From: Flavobacterium sp. KS-LB2
GTDB lineage: Bacteria; Bacteroidota; Bacteroidia; Flavobacteriales; Flavobacteriaceae
Length of the DNA stretch: 64,000 nt
Direction of reading: 5' to 3'
NCBI RefSeq assembly: GCF_036895565.1
Contig: NZ_CP145904.1
Location: 2,170,001 to 2,234,000, forward strand
Below are positions 27,018-36,526 of this stretch, piece by piece. How positions within the stretch are numbered: position 1 is the first letter of the stretch; each line of letters opens with the position of its first letter. The position numbers and the translations under genes are program-made. The notes beneath the pieces are model-generated. The model was not told where the DNA came from. It saw only the letters and a list, made by a program, of their open reading frames with translations, and did not search any database.

Positions 27018-28088
27018 CTAAAACCAACGGCGTTTTTTAAAATAAATTATCATCCCAACTACTATTAAGAACATCGCGCCCATAACGGTATGATACCCAT
27101 AATGTCTTTTGAGTTCTGGCATATATTCAAAATTCATTCCGTAAACTCCCACAATAAAAGTAAGTGGAATAAATATTGCAGACACAATGGTCAGCGTTTT
27201 CATAATCTCGTTCATTTTATGCGTTTGTGCCGAAAAAAAGAAATTAGATGCACTTTCCAAAGATCCCATATCCGATTCAATTTGTTCTAAAAGCTCTAAA
27301 CTCTTTTGATGCAATCGGGCAAAAAAGCTGAAAGTATCCGTTTCCATTGCATTAAATATGGTATCGTCTTTGATGCTTTTTATATCATACAACGAATCCC
27401 GAAGCGGAATAATAGACCGTTTTAAAAAATTTAAATTATCCCTATGTTTCTCAATTCTTTCTAAAATTATTGGGTCAACACTTTCCTTAGTAAGATTAAT
27501 CAATTCCTCTACTTTATCTTCTTCATTTTCTAAAGTGATGAAAAAATTCTCCATAATTGCATCTAGCAGGATGTATAACAAATAATCCGCTTTTTTGGTT
27601 CTTACAAGTCCTGAGTGTGTTCGAATGCGTTCTCGAATGTGCGAAAAAAAATCACTTCGCTTTTCCTGAAAAGAAATTAGAATCCCATCTTTTAACAAAA
27701 AACTAATTTGTTCTACACTTATACTATCTGAATGTTCTGCCGGCAAGAGTGATTTTATATTGAAAAATAGAAAATCATGAGATTCTTCGAGTTTTGTTCT
27801 TCGAGTGGTATTCAAAATATCGGCCAACATAAAATTATCAATTTCAAAATAGTTGCCAATCGATTTTAACCAGTCAACATTGTTTAAACCGTGAATATTA
27901 ATCCAATTTGTTTTTTGTGCCTCAATATATTTATCTAAATACGAAACGCTAAAATCCTCATATTCGGTAAGATTCAAATCATCATAAACAAACAATTGTA
28001 ACTCTGATTCCTTACTTTTATGAAGACCAGTATATTCTAAAGAATAGGGTTGCATTTTCTTTCCTTTCTTGTATTTAATTTTTCTCAT
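27018..28088 (-). CDS. corA: CorA-type magnesium/cobalt channel
   Basis: The 356-residue protein has a long cytoplasmic N-terminal domain with the stalk helix, and two C-terminal membrane helices (about 297-318 and 332-350). The selectivity signature is GVYGMNFEYMPEL between them: GMN is the hallmark of CorA, and the downstream MPEL loop is the usual partner. It mediates uptake of Mg2+ and possibly Co2+ or Ni2+ as a pentamer in the inner membrane. A second ATG at 28055 could start a slightly shorter protein; the basic MRKIKYKKGKK start is plausible. It is monocistronic, 58 bp upstream of pta on the same strand. Confidence 0.93.
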   Translation of the reverse strand: MRKIKYKKGKKMQPYSLEYTGLHKSKESELQLFVYDDLNLTEYEDFSVSYLDKYIEAQKTNWINIHGLNNVDWLKSIGNYFEIDNFMLADILNTTRRTKLEESHDFLFFNIKSLLPAEHSDSISVEQISFLLKDGILISFQEKRSDFFSHIRERIRTHSGLVRTKKADYLLYILLDAIMENFFITLENEEDKVEELINLTKESVDPIILERIEKHRDNLNFLKRSIIPLRDSLYDIKSIKDDTIFNAMETDTFSFFARLHQKSLELLEQIESDMGSLESASNFFFSAQTHKMNEIMKTLTIVSAIFIPLTFIVGVYGMNFEYMPELKRHYGYHTVMGAMFLIVVGMIIYFKKRRWF

Positions 28089-28433
28089 CCCAACTGATTT
28101 ATGTAGTAATATTACAAAAAACTTTTACAAAAAAATCGTTTTCTATTACTTTTGAAATTCTTATAAACGAAAAAAAAGGAGTTCAATTTAATGTTTTAAA
28201 AAACAAAGATAAGTTCAAATAACAATTCCTTTTATGAGAAAAATCATATTATGTGGTAAAAAAAGCTATTATTCAACGATTGTTAAATATTGTTAATTAT
28301 TTAAAATCGCACCTCAAAATGGCCTTTTAATAAAAAATATATCAATAAATTTGATGTTAAGTCGTAACAAAATAAAATAAAATACGACTTATTAACCATA
28401 TCCAATTATAAACTTTATTAATAAATTAACTAA
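28089..28433. other. AT-rich intergenic region between divergent corA and metalloprotease genes
   Basis: About 345 bp with no coding potential. A TACTTTTG box (28147-28154, plus strand) fits TAnnTTTG but is some 280 bp from the next ATG. Otherwise nothing was recognised; it must contain both divergent promoters. Confidence 0.5.
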
Positions 28434-31007
28434 ATGGTAAAAAAAAAACTAACCCTAATTATTACATGTTTGTTATTTTGTTTTGCGCAAGGCACATTTG
28501 CACAAAGTAAAAAAAAGAAAAGAGCAGACAAAAATGCTCCAGCCAAAGTCGAAGCTAGAGCACCCGAATCCAAAGACGGGAAGAAAGAACCAAAACCGTA
28601 CAAAAAAGTTATTGACTCCACCGCAATAACACAAAAAGGATTAATTGACATTCATAAAATTAATGACAAATATCTTTTTGAAATTCCTGACTCTCTTTTA
28701 GGAAGTGAAATAATGACTATTACCCGTTACTCTAAAACTCCTGCTGGAGGAGGAATTTTTGGAGGAGAAGAAATCAACAGACAAGTTGTTCGTTGGGAAA
28801 AAGGACTAAACAACAACATCCTCCTTAGATCTGTTACCTACGTTATTATGTCTCCAGACGGCGACAAACCAATGGCTCAAGCTGTTAAGAATTCAACTTC
28901 AGATCCAATTATTGGAAACTATGATATCTTGGCATTCAAAAAAGATTCAACCGGTAAAAATAATGCTGGATATGTAATAGATTTAACGAGTACTTTCGAT
29001 GGTGATATTCAGACTTTTTCATTAGATCCAATTAAAAAACAATTGTTAAACATTGTAGCTTTTCAAAAGGATAAATCATTCATCTCAAAAATAAGCAGTT
29101 ATCCAATAAATACTGAGATTAGAACTGTAAAAACATTTACAACTACTCCACCGCGTATTTCAATTACTCCAACACCACAAATTGGAGTTAATTTACCTTC
29201 TGCTTTAGATGCAGGAGTAGTAACGGTTGAGATGAATACTTCGATGATTTTATTGCCAAAAACACCAATGCGCAAAAGAGAATTTGATGCACGTGTAGGA
29301 TATTTTGCAAACGAATACGGAGTTTTTGAAGAAGAATCTCAAAAATCAGACACTAAAACTTTTGCTGTAAGATGGCGCTTAGAGCCAAAATCTGCCGAAG
29401 ATGCTGCAAAGCAAAAAAAAGGGGAATTAATTGAGCCACTAAAACCAATTGTATACTACATTGATCCAGCTACACCTGACAAATGGAAAAAATTCATTAA
29501 ACAAGGTATTGATGATTGGCAAGTAGCATTTGAAGCTGCAGGATGGAAAAATGCAATTCGTGGCGAATATTGGCCAGAAAATGATCCAACAATGAGTTTG
29601 GAAGATGCCCGTTTTTCAGTATTGAGATATTTTGCTGCTGAAATTCAAAACGCATACGGACCTAATGTTCATGATCCTAGAAGTGGTGAAATTTTGGAAA
29701 GCCACATTGGTTGGTATCATAATATCATGAGTCTTTTAAGAAACTGGTATTTGATTCAAACTGCGGCTGTAGATCCTGCAGCAAGAACAAAAAAGTTTGA
29801 TGATAAATTAATGGGGGAATTAATCCGTTTCGTTTCTTCACATGAAGTAGGACACACTTTAGGATTACGTCACAACATGGGAGCAAGTTCTGCCACTCCG
29901 GTTGAAAAACTGAGAGATAAAGCGTACCAAGATAAAAACGGACATACTTCTTCTATCATGGATTATGCACGTTTTAATTATGTGGCACAACCAGAAGATG
30001 GTGTTACTGCCTTATTCCCAAGAATTGGGGATTATGACAAATGGGCTATTAAATGGGGCTATTCTTATTTTGACGGAGCTAAAACTGAAACTGAGGAAAA
30101 AGCGAAGTTGAATGAAATGACTAAAGAAGCATACAAAAATAACCGTTTATGGTTTGGTACAGAAAGCAGTCCTTATGACCCAAGATACCAAACAGAGGAT
30201 ATTGGAGATAATGCGATGAGAGCTTCTGAGTACGGAATCAAAAACCTAAAAAGAATTTTGCCTAATTTATTAGAGTGGACTAAAGAAAACGGGGAAAGCT
30301 ATGCTGAACTAGATGAACTTTACGGTGCACTTACAGGACAATTCAGAAGATATATGGGCCATGTTACTAAAAACGTAGGTGGAATCTATGATTCTCCAAA
30401 AACGTATGACATGACAGGAAATCAATTTGAAGTAGTTCCAAGAGCTATCCAAAAAGATGCTGTATTATTCTTGAACACGCAATTATTTAACACACCAAAA
30501 TGGTTATTGGATCAAAATGTATTGTCAAAAATAAACCCAGATAGTGGTGTTGAAGCCATCAAAGGAATGCAAGACGCTACCTTATCAAGTTTGTTAGCTG
30601 GAGACAGAATGGTTCGCCTTATTGAAACTTCATCTATGAATAAAGGAAACTATACTGTTGATGAATTGGTAAGCGATCTTAAAAATGGTATCTTTTCTGA
30701 ATTGAAAGGAAGTGCTTCAATTGATGTGTTCCGTAGAAACATCCAAAAACTATATGTTGACAAAATGATCGAATTACTTAAACCAGGTACTGCAACAGTT
30801 AGAGCGGTTCCTGTAGGAGTTACTTACGGTTTCACAACAAGAAGAGTAAACTTAGCACAAACTGATTTACCTTCTGTTGCAAGAGGCCAATTGAATACTT
30901 TAAAAAATGAGATGAAGTTAGCCTCAGCTAGAATGACTGATCGAATGAGTAGATACCACTTACAAGATTTAATTTCTAGAATTGGAGAAGCTTTAGATCC
31001 TAAATAA
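28434..31007 (+). CDS. Secreted zinc metalloprotease with DUF5117/DUF5118 domains
   Basis: The 857-residue protein starts with a signal peptide (hydrophobic 6-19, ending GTFAQ) and a Lys/Ala-rich spacer (25-60). A DUF5118 segment and then DUF5117 follow (about 70-330). The zinc site is H470-E471-V-G-H474-T-L-G-L-R-H480, the extended HExxHxxGxxH motif, with a metzincin-like Met-turn SIMDYARF about 35 residues later. The C-terminal third is the associated DUF4953 region. Such proteins are common in Flavobacteria and are thought to be exported peptidases; the substrate is unknown. It is monocistronic with a strong terminator. Confidence 0.9.
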   Translation: MVKKKLTLIITCLLFCFAQGTFAQSKKKKRADKNAPAKVEARAPESKDGKKEPKPYKKVIDSTAITQKGLIDIHKINDKYLFEIPDSLLGSEIMTITRYSKTPAGGGIFGGEEINRQVVRWEKGLNNNILLRSVTYVIMSPDGDKPMAQAVKNSTSDPIIGNYDILAFKKDSTGKNNAGYVIDLTSTFDGDIQTFSLDPIKKQLLNIVAFQKDKSFISKISSYPINTEIRTVKTFTTTPPRISITPTPQIGVNLPSALDAGVVTVEMNTSMILLPKTPMRKREFDARVGYFANEYGVFEEESQKSDTKTFAVRWRLEPKSAEDAAKQKKGELIEPLKPIVYYIDPATPDKWKKFIKQGIDDWQVAFEAAGWKNAIRGEYWPENDPTMSLEDARFSVLRYFAAEIQNAYGPNVHDPRSGEILESHIGWYHNIMSLLRNWYLIQTAAVDPAARTKKFDDKLMGELIRFVSSHEVGHTLGLRHNMGASSATPVEKLRDKAYQDKNGHTSSIMDYARFNYVAQPEDGVTALFPRIGDYDKWAIKWGYSYFDGAKTETEEKAKLNEMTKEAYKNNRLWFGTESSPYDPRYQTEDIGDNAMRASEYGIKNLKRILPNLLEWTKENGESYAELDELYGALTGQFRRYMGHVTKNVGGIYDSPKTYDMTGNQFEVVPRAIQKDAVLFLNTQLFNTPKWLLDQNVLSKINPDSGVEAIKGMQDATLSSLLAGDRMVRLIETSSMNKGNYTVDELVSDLKNGIFSELKGSASIDVFRRNIQKLYVDKMIELLKPGTATVRAVPVGVTYGFTTRRVNLAQTDLPSVARGQLNTLKNEMKLASARMTDRMSRYHLQDLISRIGEALDPK

Positions 31008-31024
31008 AATACCAAACTAAATTG

Positions 31025-31060
31025 AAAAAGGGAAAATGTGTTAGTACATTTTCCCTTTTT
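31025..31060 (+). terminator. Intrinsic terminator after the metalloprotease gene
   Basis: A perfect 15-bp stem AAAAAGGGAAAATGT / ACATTTTCCCTTTTT with a 6-nt loop followed by further T residues. Confidence 0.92.
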
Positions 31061-31395
31061 TTTTGAATGAAACTAAACTCCACTTTTAATACCCACCGCA
31101 GATTCGCGGATTTATAGGTTCATTAGTCAGTAAGATTAGTTTGGTGCGTTAACACTGTCAGCTTTCGAAACTACTAATACAGGCATTCCATTATTCTTGC
31201 TATTTATCACGCTAGAAGTGTCTCAATCATTGTGCTTTTTTGCATTAATCATACTGATGTTTGAGTAATGGTGCAGAATAACAAGTAAACTATTTTAATG
31301 CTGCAAACCTATAAACCCCTTTTTACTAAATATTTCATCAACCCACTGTAAATCGCCATGAATAGAAAAACGGAATCAAAGCTTTAACCCATAAA
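31061..31395. other. Non-coding stretch between two terminators
   Basis: About 335 bp between the protease terminator and the rhodopsin terminator. No ORF of note, no tRNA-like cloverleaf and no repeat seen elsewhere in the window. Only a short CCGC/GCGG inverted repeat near 31097-31110 stands out. Confidence 0.4.
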
Positions 31396-31423
31396 AAAAC
31401 CGAACTATTGCTAGTTCGGTTTT
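31396..31423 (-). terminator. Terminator of the proteorhodopsin gene
   Basis: A perfect 12-bp stem AAAACCGAACTA / TAGTTCGGTTTT with 4-nt loop; its minus-strand T-run follows the rhodopsin stop by about 30 bp. Confidence 0.9.
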
Positions 31424-31455
31424 AAAATCAAATATTAAAAAAATAAAAAATGGAA

Positions 31456-32181
31456 TTAATCTTTAGACGATTTCACTGCTAAACTGTAAATTACTAAACC
31501 AAATCCAATTTTGTTAATGGCATCAGCAATGTTATAAGCTACATCGATGTTTCCTGCTGGAATCAATCCGTTGTACCACCCTGTTGTTCCCATCATGTAT
31601 CCTAATGGGTAAATTGCCCATCCTACAAGTACGAACCAACACAAGATTTTGTGTGCTTTTTGTACTTCTCCGCCAGCAGCAGCAGCTAATTTAGAAGCCT
31701 CTCCTAACCAGATTTCATAAACGATCAAGAAATAAGCAGCTCCAGAGATTGCTCCCCATAGCGCCGCACTATCTGTAAATACAACTTCTCCAAAATAACC
31801 AGTAACTAACATAATTACTGAATAAACAATCATTTTCCATAACAATGATTGTTTTGCTCCAGCTACTTTCAAAATTAAGTAAAACTCTAAGCACATCAAC
31901 GGCACCGTTAGTACCCAGTCAACGTAACGGAAGAATGTTGGAGATTCACCAAATGAAGCCCAATAATCTCTCATGTAGAAATAATGTACTGCAGCAATAA
32001 ACGTAATTAAACCGGATACTAAGACTGAAGTACGCCACTTTTTATCAAATTGGCTCAATGATAAAAAGAAAAATGCTGATGCAGCCATCATAGCCATACA
32101 GCCTACAAAAAAAGTAAACCCTACGTAATCGGTTGGTGATAATTTACCGACTAATCCTGAAATAAACATAAAATTTGTCAT
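31456..32181 (-). CDS. Proteorhodopsin, green-type light-driven proton pump
   Basis: The 241-residue seven-helix protein binds retinal at Lys224 (INKIGFGL in helix G). Helix C reads RYVDWVLTVPLMCLEF and gives Arg85, the proton acceptor Asp88, Thr92 and the proton donor Glu99. This is the D-T-E pattern of outward proton pumps, not the NDQ sodium-pump or NTQ chloride-pump types. The spectral-tuning residue equivalent to position 105 of marine proteorhodopsin is Met96, typical of green absorption. His66 matches the His that partners the acceptor Asp. I chose the ATG at 32181, because the longer TTG start at 32214 overlaps a -7 box. It would make light-driven proton motive force in the inner membrane. 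It is divergent from blh. Confidence 0.97.
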   Translation of the reverse strand: MTNFMFISGLVGKLSPTDYVGFTFFVGCMAMMAASAFFFLSLSQFDKKWRTSVLVSGLITFIAAVHYFYMRDYWASFGESPTFFRYVDWVLTVPLMCLEFYLILKVAGAKQSLLWKMIVYSVIMLVTGYFGEVVFTDSAALWGAISGAAYFLIVYEIWLGEASKLAAAAGGEVQKAHKILCWFVLVGWAIYPLGYMMGTTGWYNGLIPAGNIDVAYNIADAINKIGFGLVIYSLAVKSSKD

Positions 32182-32290
32182 AAAATATAGTTTTAAATGG
32201 TTTTGTTTAATCAAAGTTAATAAAAGTTAAACAATAAAAATAATTTTTGTTTAATTATTTTTGCTTATTTTTAAACATTAATTAAATTTT
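32182..32290. promoter_or_regulatory. Divergent promoter region of proteorhodopsin and blh
   Basis: A 109-bp AT-rich gap. TAACTTTG on the minus strand (32212-32219) and TATTTTTG on the plus strand (32256-32263) both fit TAnnTTTG, and sit 31 and 27 bp before the respective ATGs. No -33 TTG at 17-23 nt was seen for either. Shared control by light or starvation is plausible but not shown. Confidence 0.45.
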
Positions 32291-33196
32291 ATGAAAAATT
32301 ATTCCAATATCGCAATTGTAGCAAGCTTTTTCGGATTGTGGATGGATTCCTTTCTTTCTACCACGTTTCAAGTAATTTCTGGATTTTTCTTAATTTTCAC
32401 CTTCGGAATTCTGCATGGAGCTAATGATGTACTGCTTATTAAAAATATAAATGTAGTAAAAAGCCCTCGTTCTTGGCTTACTATCTTAACGTATTACATC
32501 GTGATTGTTTTAACGGGAGTACTTTTATTCTATTGGATTCCACAAATAGCATTACTCCTATTTATTATGGTGAGTGCCTATCATTTTGGGGAGCAGCAAT
32601 GGCAAAATCTAAAAAGTACTTTTCCGCAAGGGTTGCTTATTCTTTTTCAGTTTTTGTATGGAATTGTAGTTTTGCTTTTATTATTTGTTTTTCACACAAT
32701 TCAAGTTCAGAATATCATTTTTAAAATTGCAAAGCTAACGGTACCTCTGCCCTATTTTATAACAGGTCTTCAAATTGCGGGTGTCTTATTTCTAAGTTTA
32801 TGTGGGTATGCGTATTGGAAAACGGAAAAAATTAGAAGTAAACTCCTTTTAGAATGCTTTAATTTAATCCTATTTACCATTATTTTTAAGTCTTCTAGTT
32901 TGATATGGGGATTTGCTATTTACTTTGTGATTTGGCACAGTATTCCGTCTATAATTGACCAGATTAAATTTTTAAATGGTTCCTTTTCAATAAAATATTT
33001 TATTGCTTACTGCAAGACCGCCTGGATTTATTGGTTGATATCTATAGTAGGAATTACACTGATCTATTATATATGTAAAGAGGAACAACTTTTTAATGCT
33101 TTGTTTTTCTCCTTTTTGGCCGCCATAACATTCCCCCATGCGGTAGTGATTACTAATATGTTCGGCACAAAACAAACTAAAAATAGAAACGCATAA
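32291..33196 (+). CDS. blh: Brp/Blh family beta-carotene 15,15'-dioxygenase
   Basis: The 301-residue integral membrane enzyme cleaves beta-carotene into two retinal molecules. It has about eight hydrophobic segments and four histidines in conserved-looking settings: His42 in ILHGANDVLL, His98 in SAYHFGEQQW, His216 in VIWHSIPS and His283 in FPHAVV. These fit the iron-binding histidines of the Blh family. It supplies retinal to the adjacent, divergently transcribed proteorhodopsin. No carotenoid synthesis genes (crtEBIY) lie in the window, so beta-carotene must come from elsewhere in the genome. A terminator follows immediately. Confidence 0.93.
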   Translation: MKNYSNIAIVASFFGLWMDSFLSTTFQVISGFFLIFTFGILHGANDVLLIKNINVVKSPRSWLTILTYYIVIVLTGVLLFYWIPQIALLLFIMVSAYHFGEQQWQNLKSTFPQGLLILFQFLYGIVVLLLLFVFHTIQVQNIIFKIAKLTVPLPYFITGLQIAGVLFLSLCGYAYWKTEKIRSKLLLECFNLILFTIIFKSSSLIWGFAIYFVIWHSIPSIIDQIKFLNGSFSIKYFIAYCKTAWIYWLISIVGITLIYYICKEEQLFNALFFSFLAAITFPHAVVITNMFGTKQTKNRNA

Positions 33197-33229
33197 AAAA
33201 AACCGTTCACCAAAGGGGAACGGTTTTTT
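33197..33229. terminator. Bidirectional terminator between blh and dnaK
   Basis: A 12-bp stem AAAAAACCGTTC / GAACGGTTTTTT with a 9-nt loop; A-run on one side and T-run on the other, so it can serve both convergent genes. Confidence 0.88.
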
Positions 33230-33238
33230 AAATCAATA

Positions 33239-33266
33239 GTAGAGATGTACCGCAGTGCATCTCTAC
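33239..33266. repeat. Short palindromic hairpin element (REP-like)
   Basis: GTAGAGATG and CATCTCTAC form a perfect 9-bp stem around a 10-nt loop. It lacks a T-run and sits right beside the blh/dnaK terminator. Hairpins with GTAGAG...CTCTAC arms are, from memory, recurrent in several bacterial genomes. There is no second copy in this window. Confidence 0.45.
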
Positions 33267-33275
33267 GGGGAATTA

Positions 33276-35162
33276 TTATTTTACTTCTTCGAATTCAACG
33301 TCTTCAACATTGTCTCCTTGAGCAGCATCACCTTGTGGTTGTGCTTCACCTTGACCTTGTTCTCCTTGAGCATACATCGCTTCAGTTGCTTTTTTCCAAG
33401 CAGCGTTGATGTTGTCAAGAGCAGTTTGAATTGCAGGAATGTCTTGAGATTGGTGAGCCATTCTCAATTCAGTTAATGCATATTCTACAGCAACTTTGTT
33501 TTCATCAGATAATTTAGAACCTAATTCTTTCAATTGAGTTTCAGTTTGGAAGATCATTCCGTCAGCTTCGTTCAATTTTTCTGCTCTTTCTCTTAAAAGT
33601 TTGTCAGAATCAGCATTAGCTTCTGCATCTTTTTTCATTCTTTCGATTTCTTCAGCTGTTAATCCAGAAGAAGCTTCGATACGAATATCGTGAGATTTTC
33701 CAGTTCCTTTGTCAGTTGCAGAAACTTTGATGATACCATTAGCATCAATATCAAAAGTTACTTCAATTTGTGGAACACCTCTTGGAGCTGGTGGAATACC
33801 ATCTAAATGGAAACGACCGATAGTTTTGTTGTCAACTGCCATAGCTCTGTCTCCTTGTAAAACGTGGATTTCAACTGTTGGTTGAGAATCTGCAGCAGTA
33901 GAGAAAACTTGAGATTTTTTAGTTGGAATAGTTGTGTTAGACTCAATTAATTTAGTCAAAACACCACCCATAGTTTCGATACCTAAAGATAAAGGTGTAA
34001 CGTCAAGTAACAATACATCTTTTACATCTCCAGAAAGAACTCCACCTTGAATAGCTGCTCCAATTGCAACAACCTCATCAGGGTTAACTCCTTTAGACGC
34101 TTTTTTACCAAAGAATTTTTCAACTTCTTCAGCAATTCTTGGCATACGAGTAGAACCTCCAACCAAGATAACTTCGTCAATATCAGAAACAGTTAAACCT
34201 GCATCTTTCAACGCTTTAGCAACTGGTGCCATAGAACGTTTTACTAATGAATCAGTTAATTTTTCAAATTGAGCTCTAGTTAATTTTTTAACTAAGTGTT
34301 TTGGTCCTGAAGCCGTAGCAGTTACGTATGGCAAGTTGATTTCAGTTTCAGCAGAAGAAGACAATTCAATTTTTGCTTTCTCAGCAGCTTCTTTCAAACG
34401 TTGCAATGACATTGGATCAAGACGTAAGTCAATACCTTCTTCAGCTTTAAATTCGTCAGCTAACCAGTCAATAATTTCGTGGTCAAAATCATCTCCACCT
34501 AAGTGAGTATCTCCGTTTGTAGACAATACTTCAAAAACTCCGTCTCCTAATTCAAGAACAGAAATATCAAATGTACCTCCACCTAAATCGTAAACAGCAA
34601 TTTTTTGATCTTTACCTTTTTTATCTAAACCATAAGCAAGTGCAGCTGCAGTTGGTTCGTTGATAATACGCATTACTTTAAGACCTGCAATTTCACCCGC
34701 TTCTTTCGTAGCTTGACGTTGCGCATCATTAAAGTAAGCTGGAACAGTAATAACTGCTTCAGTAACAGTTTGACCTAAATAGTCCTCAGCTGTTTTTTTC
34801 ATTTTTTGAAGTGTCATAGCTGACAATTCTTGAGCAGTGTATAAACGACCATCAATATCCACACGTGGTGTATTGTTGTCCCCTTTTACTACTTTGTAAG
34901 AAACTCTTTTTGCTTCAGCTGTAATTTCTGAAAAAGAGTGACCCATAAAACGTTTGATAGAAGCAATAGTCTTAGTTGGATTAGTTACCGCTTGTCTTTT
35001 AGCAGGATCTCCTACTTTAATTTCTCCACCTTCAACAAAAGCGATGATAGATGGTGTTGTTCTTTTTCCTTCTGCATTAGGAATAACAACTGCTTCATTA
35101 CCTTCCATTACAGAAACACAAGAGTTGGTCGTACCTAAATCAATTCCGATTATTTTACCCAT
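33276..35162 (-). CDS. dnaK: Molecular chaperone DnaK (Hsp70)
   Basis: The 628-residue ATP-dependent chaperone has the ATPase domain signatures [16 protein letters not shown] (5-20), [15 protein letters not shown] and [12 protein letters not shown], then the interdomain linker [19 protein letters not shown] substrate-binding domain, a helical lid and a Gln/Gly-rich tail ending [12 protein letters not shown] follow. It folds proteins with DnaJ and GrpE in the cytoplasm. Neither dnaJ nor grpE is adjacent, so it stands alone. No CIRCE element was seen upstream. Confidence 0.98.
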   Translation of the reverse strand: MGKIIGIDLGTTNSCVSVMEGNEAVVIPNAEGKRTTPSIIAFVEGGEIKVGDPAKRQAVTNPTKTIASIKRFMGHSFSEITAEAKRVSYKVVKGDNNTPRVDIDGRLYTAQELSAMTLQKMKKTAEDYLGQTVTEAVITVPAYFNDAQRQATKEAGEIAGLKVMRIINEPTAAALAYGLDKKGKDQKIAVYDLGGGTFDISVLELGDGVFEVLSTNGDTHLGGDDFDHEIIDWLADEFKAEEGIDLRLDPMSLQRLKEAAEKAKIELSSSAETEINLPYVTATASGPKHLVKKLTRAQFEKLTDSLVKRSMAPVAKALKDAGLTVSDIDEVILVGGSTRMPRIAEEVEKFFGKKASKGVNPDEVVAIGAAIQGGVLSGDVKDVLLLDVTPLSLGIETMGGVLTKLIESNTTIPTKKSQVFSTAADSQPTVEIHVLQGDRAMAVDNKTIGRFHLDGIPPAPRGVPQIEVTFDIDANGIIKVSATDKGTGKSHDIRIEASSGLTAEEIERMKKDAEANADSDKLLRERAEKLNEADGMIFQTETQLKELGSKLSDENKVAVEYALTELRMAHQSQDIPAIQTALDNINAAWKKATEAMYAQGEQGQGEAQPQGDAAQGDNVEDVEFEEVK

Positions 35163-35491
35163 TTTTAATATATTTAATTTTATTGTATACTTGTTTTAAT
35201 GACTCGAAGTCGATAAGTCAATCTTTGTGCCAATACAAAATGGTCTATTAAATTGTCAGTTTATGTTAAAATTGGCGTAAAAAAATCTGACAAGATGACA
35301 TTTCAGAGAGTTTGTCATTCTGGCGGAAGTCGGAATTTTAGGAGCTCTCCCCCGCTCTCCGCTCTATCTTTATGTTCTTAAAGAAAGAACATAAAGGATG
35401 CTGCTGCTATCGGGGCTAGGAAATCTGATTCCTAAGTTTATTTATTTTCATTCGATTACTTTAGAATTTCAATACTAGTAATTCGTAATAA
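35163..35491. other. Intergenic region upstream of dnaK containing a repeat copy
   Basis: A 329-bp gap. The first half, next to dnaK, should hold its promoter, but no exact TAnnTTTG was seen on the minus strand. The second half is repeat copy 2 (35341-35418). Confidence 0.5.
35341..35418 (+). repeat. Dispersed intergenic repeat, copy 2
   Basis: Begins GGAGCTCTCCCCCGCT and ends CTGCTATCGGGGCTA. The central hairpin is TATGTTCTT / AAGAACATA, different in sequence from the other copies yet fully paired. Confidence 0.82.
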
Positions 35492-36517
35492 ATGAACTAC
35501 ATTAGCAGAACAATAGGAAAGCTATTTTTGGCGCTAAGCAACCTGATTTTGGTTGGATATGCGCTCGTTTATAGCGGGTATATACAAGTTAGCAAACATT
35601 TTAACAGAACGCAATTGGAAAAGTTAAATCCTAATAACATACAAGAACTAAAAGACCATTTAGCGAGTCTTCCACCTGAATATGTAGAAAGAAGGAATCA
35701 GGAACAAATTGAAGAAAACAAAATTATGTTTGCGGAATTTGAAGATGCTTTTTCAAAATCTTGTTGTTTTCTATGTGGAAATAAACTTGAAAAATTTTAT
35801 CCCGGCGAACCTTGTTTTCATTGGTTCTTAAGACCTAAAGACATTCGTAAAAAAGATTTTAATAATTATTTATCTGAACCCATTGGCTTTTTTAAACTGG
35901 AAAGTTATTTGAGATGGGTAGCTACAACTGAAAATTTCATTAAGAATATAAATGACTTGGAAAGTGAAACTTCCAAAAGTAAATTGAGAGAAGTTACGAT
36001 AAAATATAAAAATATTGAATGGTCGTTACATTATGGTAAAACTGATTTGGAAGGTCATTCAAATTCAAAAAATGCAGATTTCCCTCATTATCATATACAA
36101 ATGCTAATTGACGGAAACCCATTCATTAGATTTAACGATTTTCATATTCCTTTTTCCAAATATGATTTAATAGATATTAAATTAATGAATGAAGCTAGCG
36201 ACATAATAAAATTCGGGCATAGTCGAGCACCTGGAATGTCTGTTCTTGAAGATGAAGAATTGCTCAACGAAATGGACCAATTAATGGTTGCATCCGATAA
36301 TCCCGACGCTGCGACTTTTAATACACAAACTATGGCATCAATGCCTGAAGGTATGACAATGTCTGGAGAAAAGTTACAAGAAATGTTTAAAGAAAATCTT
36401 GAAACTAAAGTTCCTTTACGACATTTAATTAAAAAGTATTTTCCAGAAGTTAATATTGTGACAAATATAGAACCGGGTGATGGATTCCCTGATAAAAAAA
36501 CTAGAAATAAAAGATAA
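35492..36517 (+). CDS. Unrecognised membrane-anchored protein with HIT-like residues
   Basis: I cannot assign this 341-residue protein with confidence. It has one N-terminal membrane helix (about 10-33), a charged helical segment (40-90), then a Cys cluster CCFLCGNK (Cys91, 92, 95) and Cys108/His110. Further on is GKTDLEGHSNSKNADFPHYH ending in HYHIQ (His199, His201, Gln203). The last segment resembles the histidine triad signature of HIT/GalT proteins (HxHxQ in GalT, where a CxxC pair plus histidines also binds zinc). A zinc-stabilised HIT-like hydrolase or transferase is therefore possible. The C-terminus is acidic and Met-rich. It is followed 9 bp later by an attC-like inverted repeat and stands in an accessory region. 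Confidence 0.6.
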   Translation: MNYISRTIGKLFLALSNLILVGYALVYSGYIQVSKHFNRTQLEKLNPNNIQELKDHLASLPPEYVERRNQEQIEENKIMFAEFEDAFSKSCCFLCGNKLEKFYPGEPCFHWFLRPKDIRKKDFNNYLSEPIGFFKLESYLRWVATTENFIKNINDLESETSKSKLREVTIKYKNIEWSLHYGKTDLEGHSNSKNADFPHYHIQMLIDGNPFIRFNDFHIPFSKYDLIDIKLMNEASDIIKFGHSRAPGMSVLEDEELLNEMDQLMVASDNPDAATFNTQTMASMPEGMTMSGEKLQEMFKENLETKVPLRHLIKKYFPEVNIVTNIEPGDGFPDKKTRNKR

Positions 36518-36526
36518 AAAACATTT

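Noticed and set aside
31061..31395. Possible tRNA or small RNA gene between terminators
   Set aside because: No acceptor stem, T-loop or cloverleaf could be drawn; only a short GC inverted repeat.
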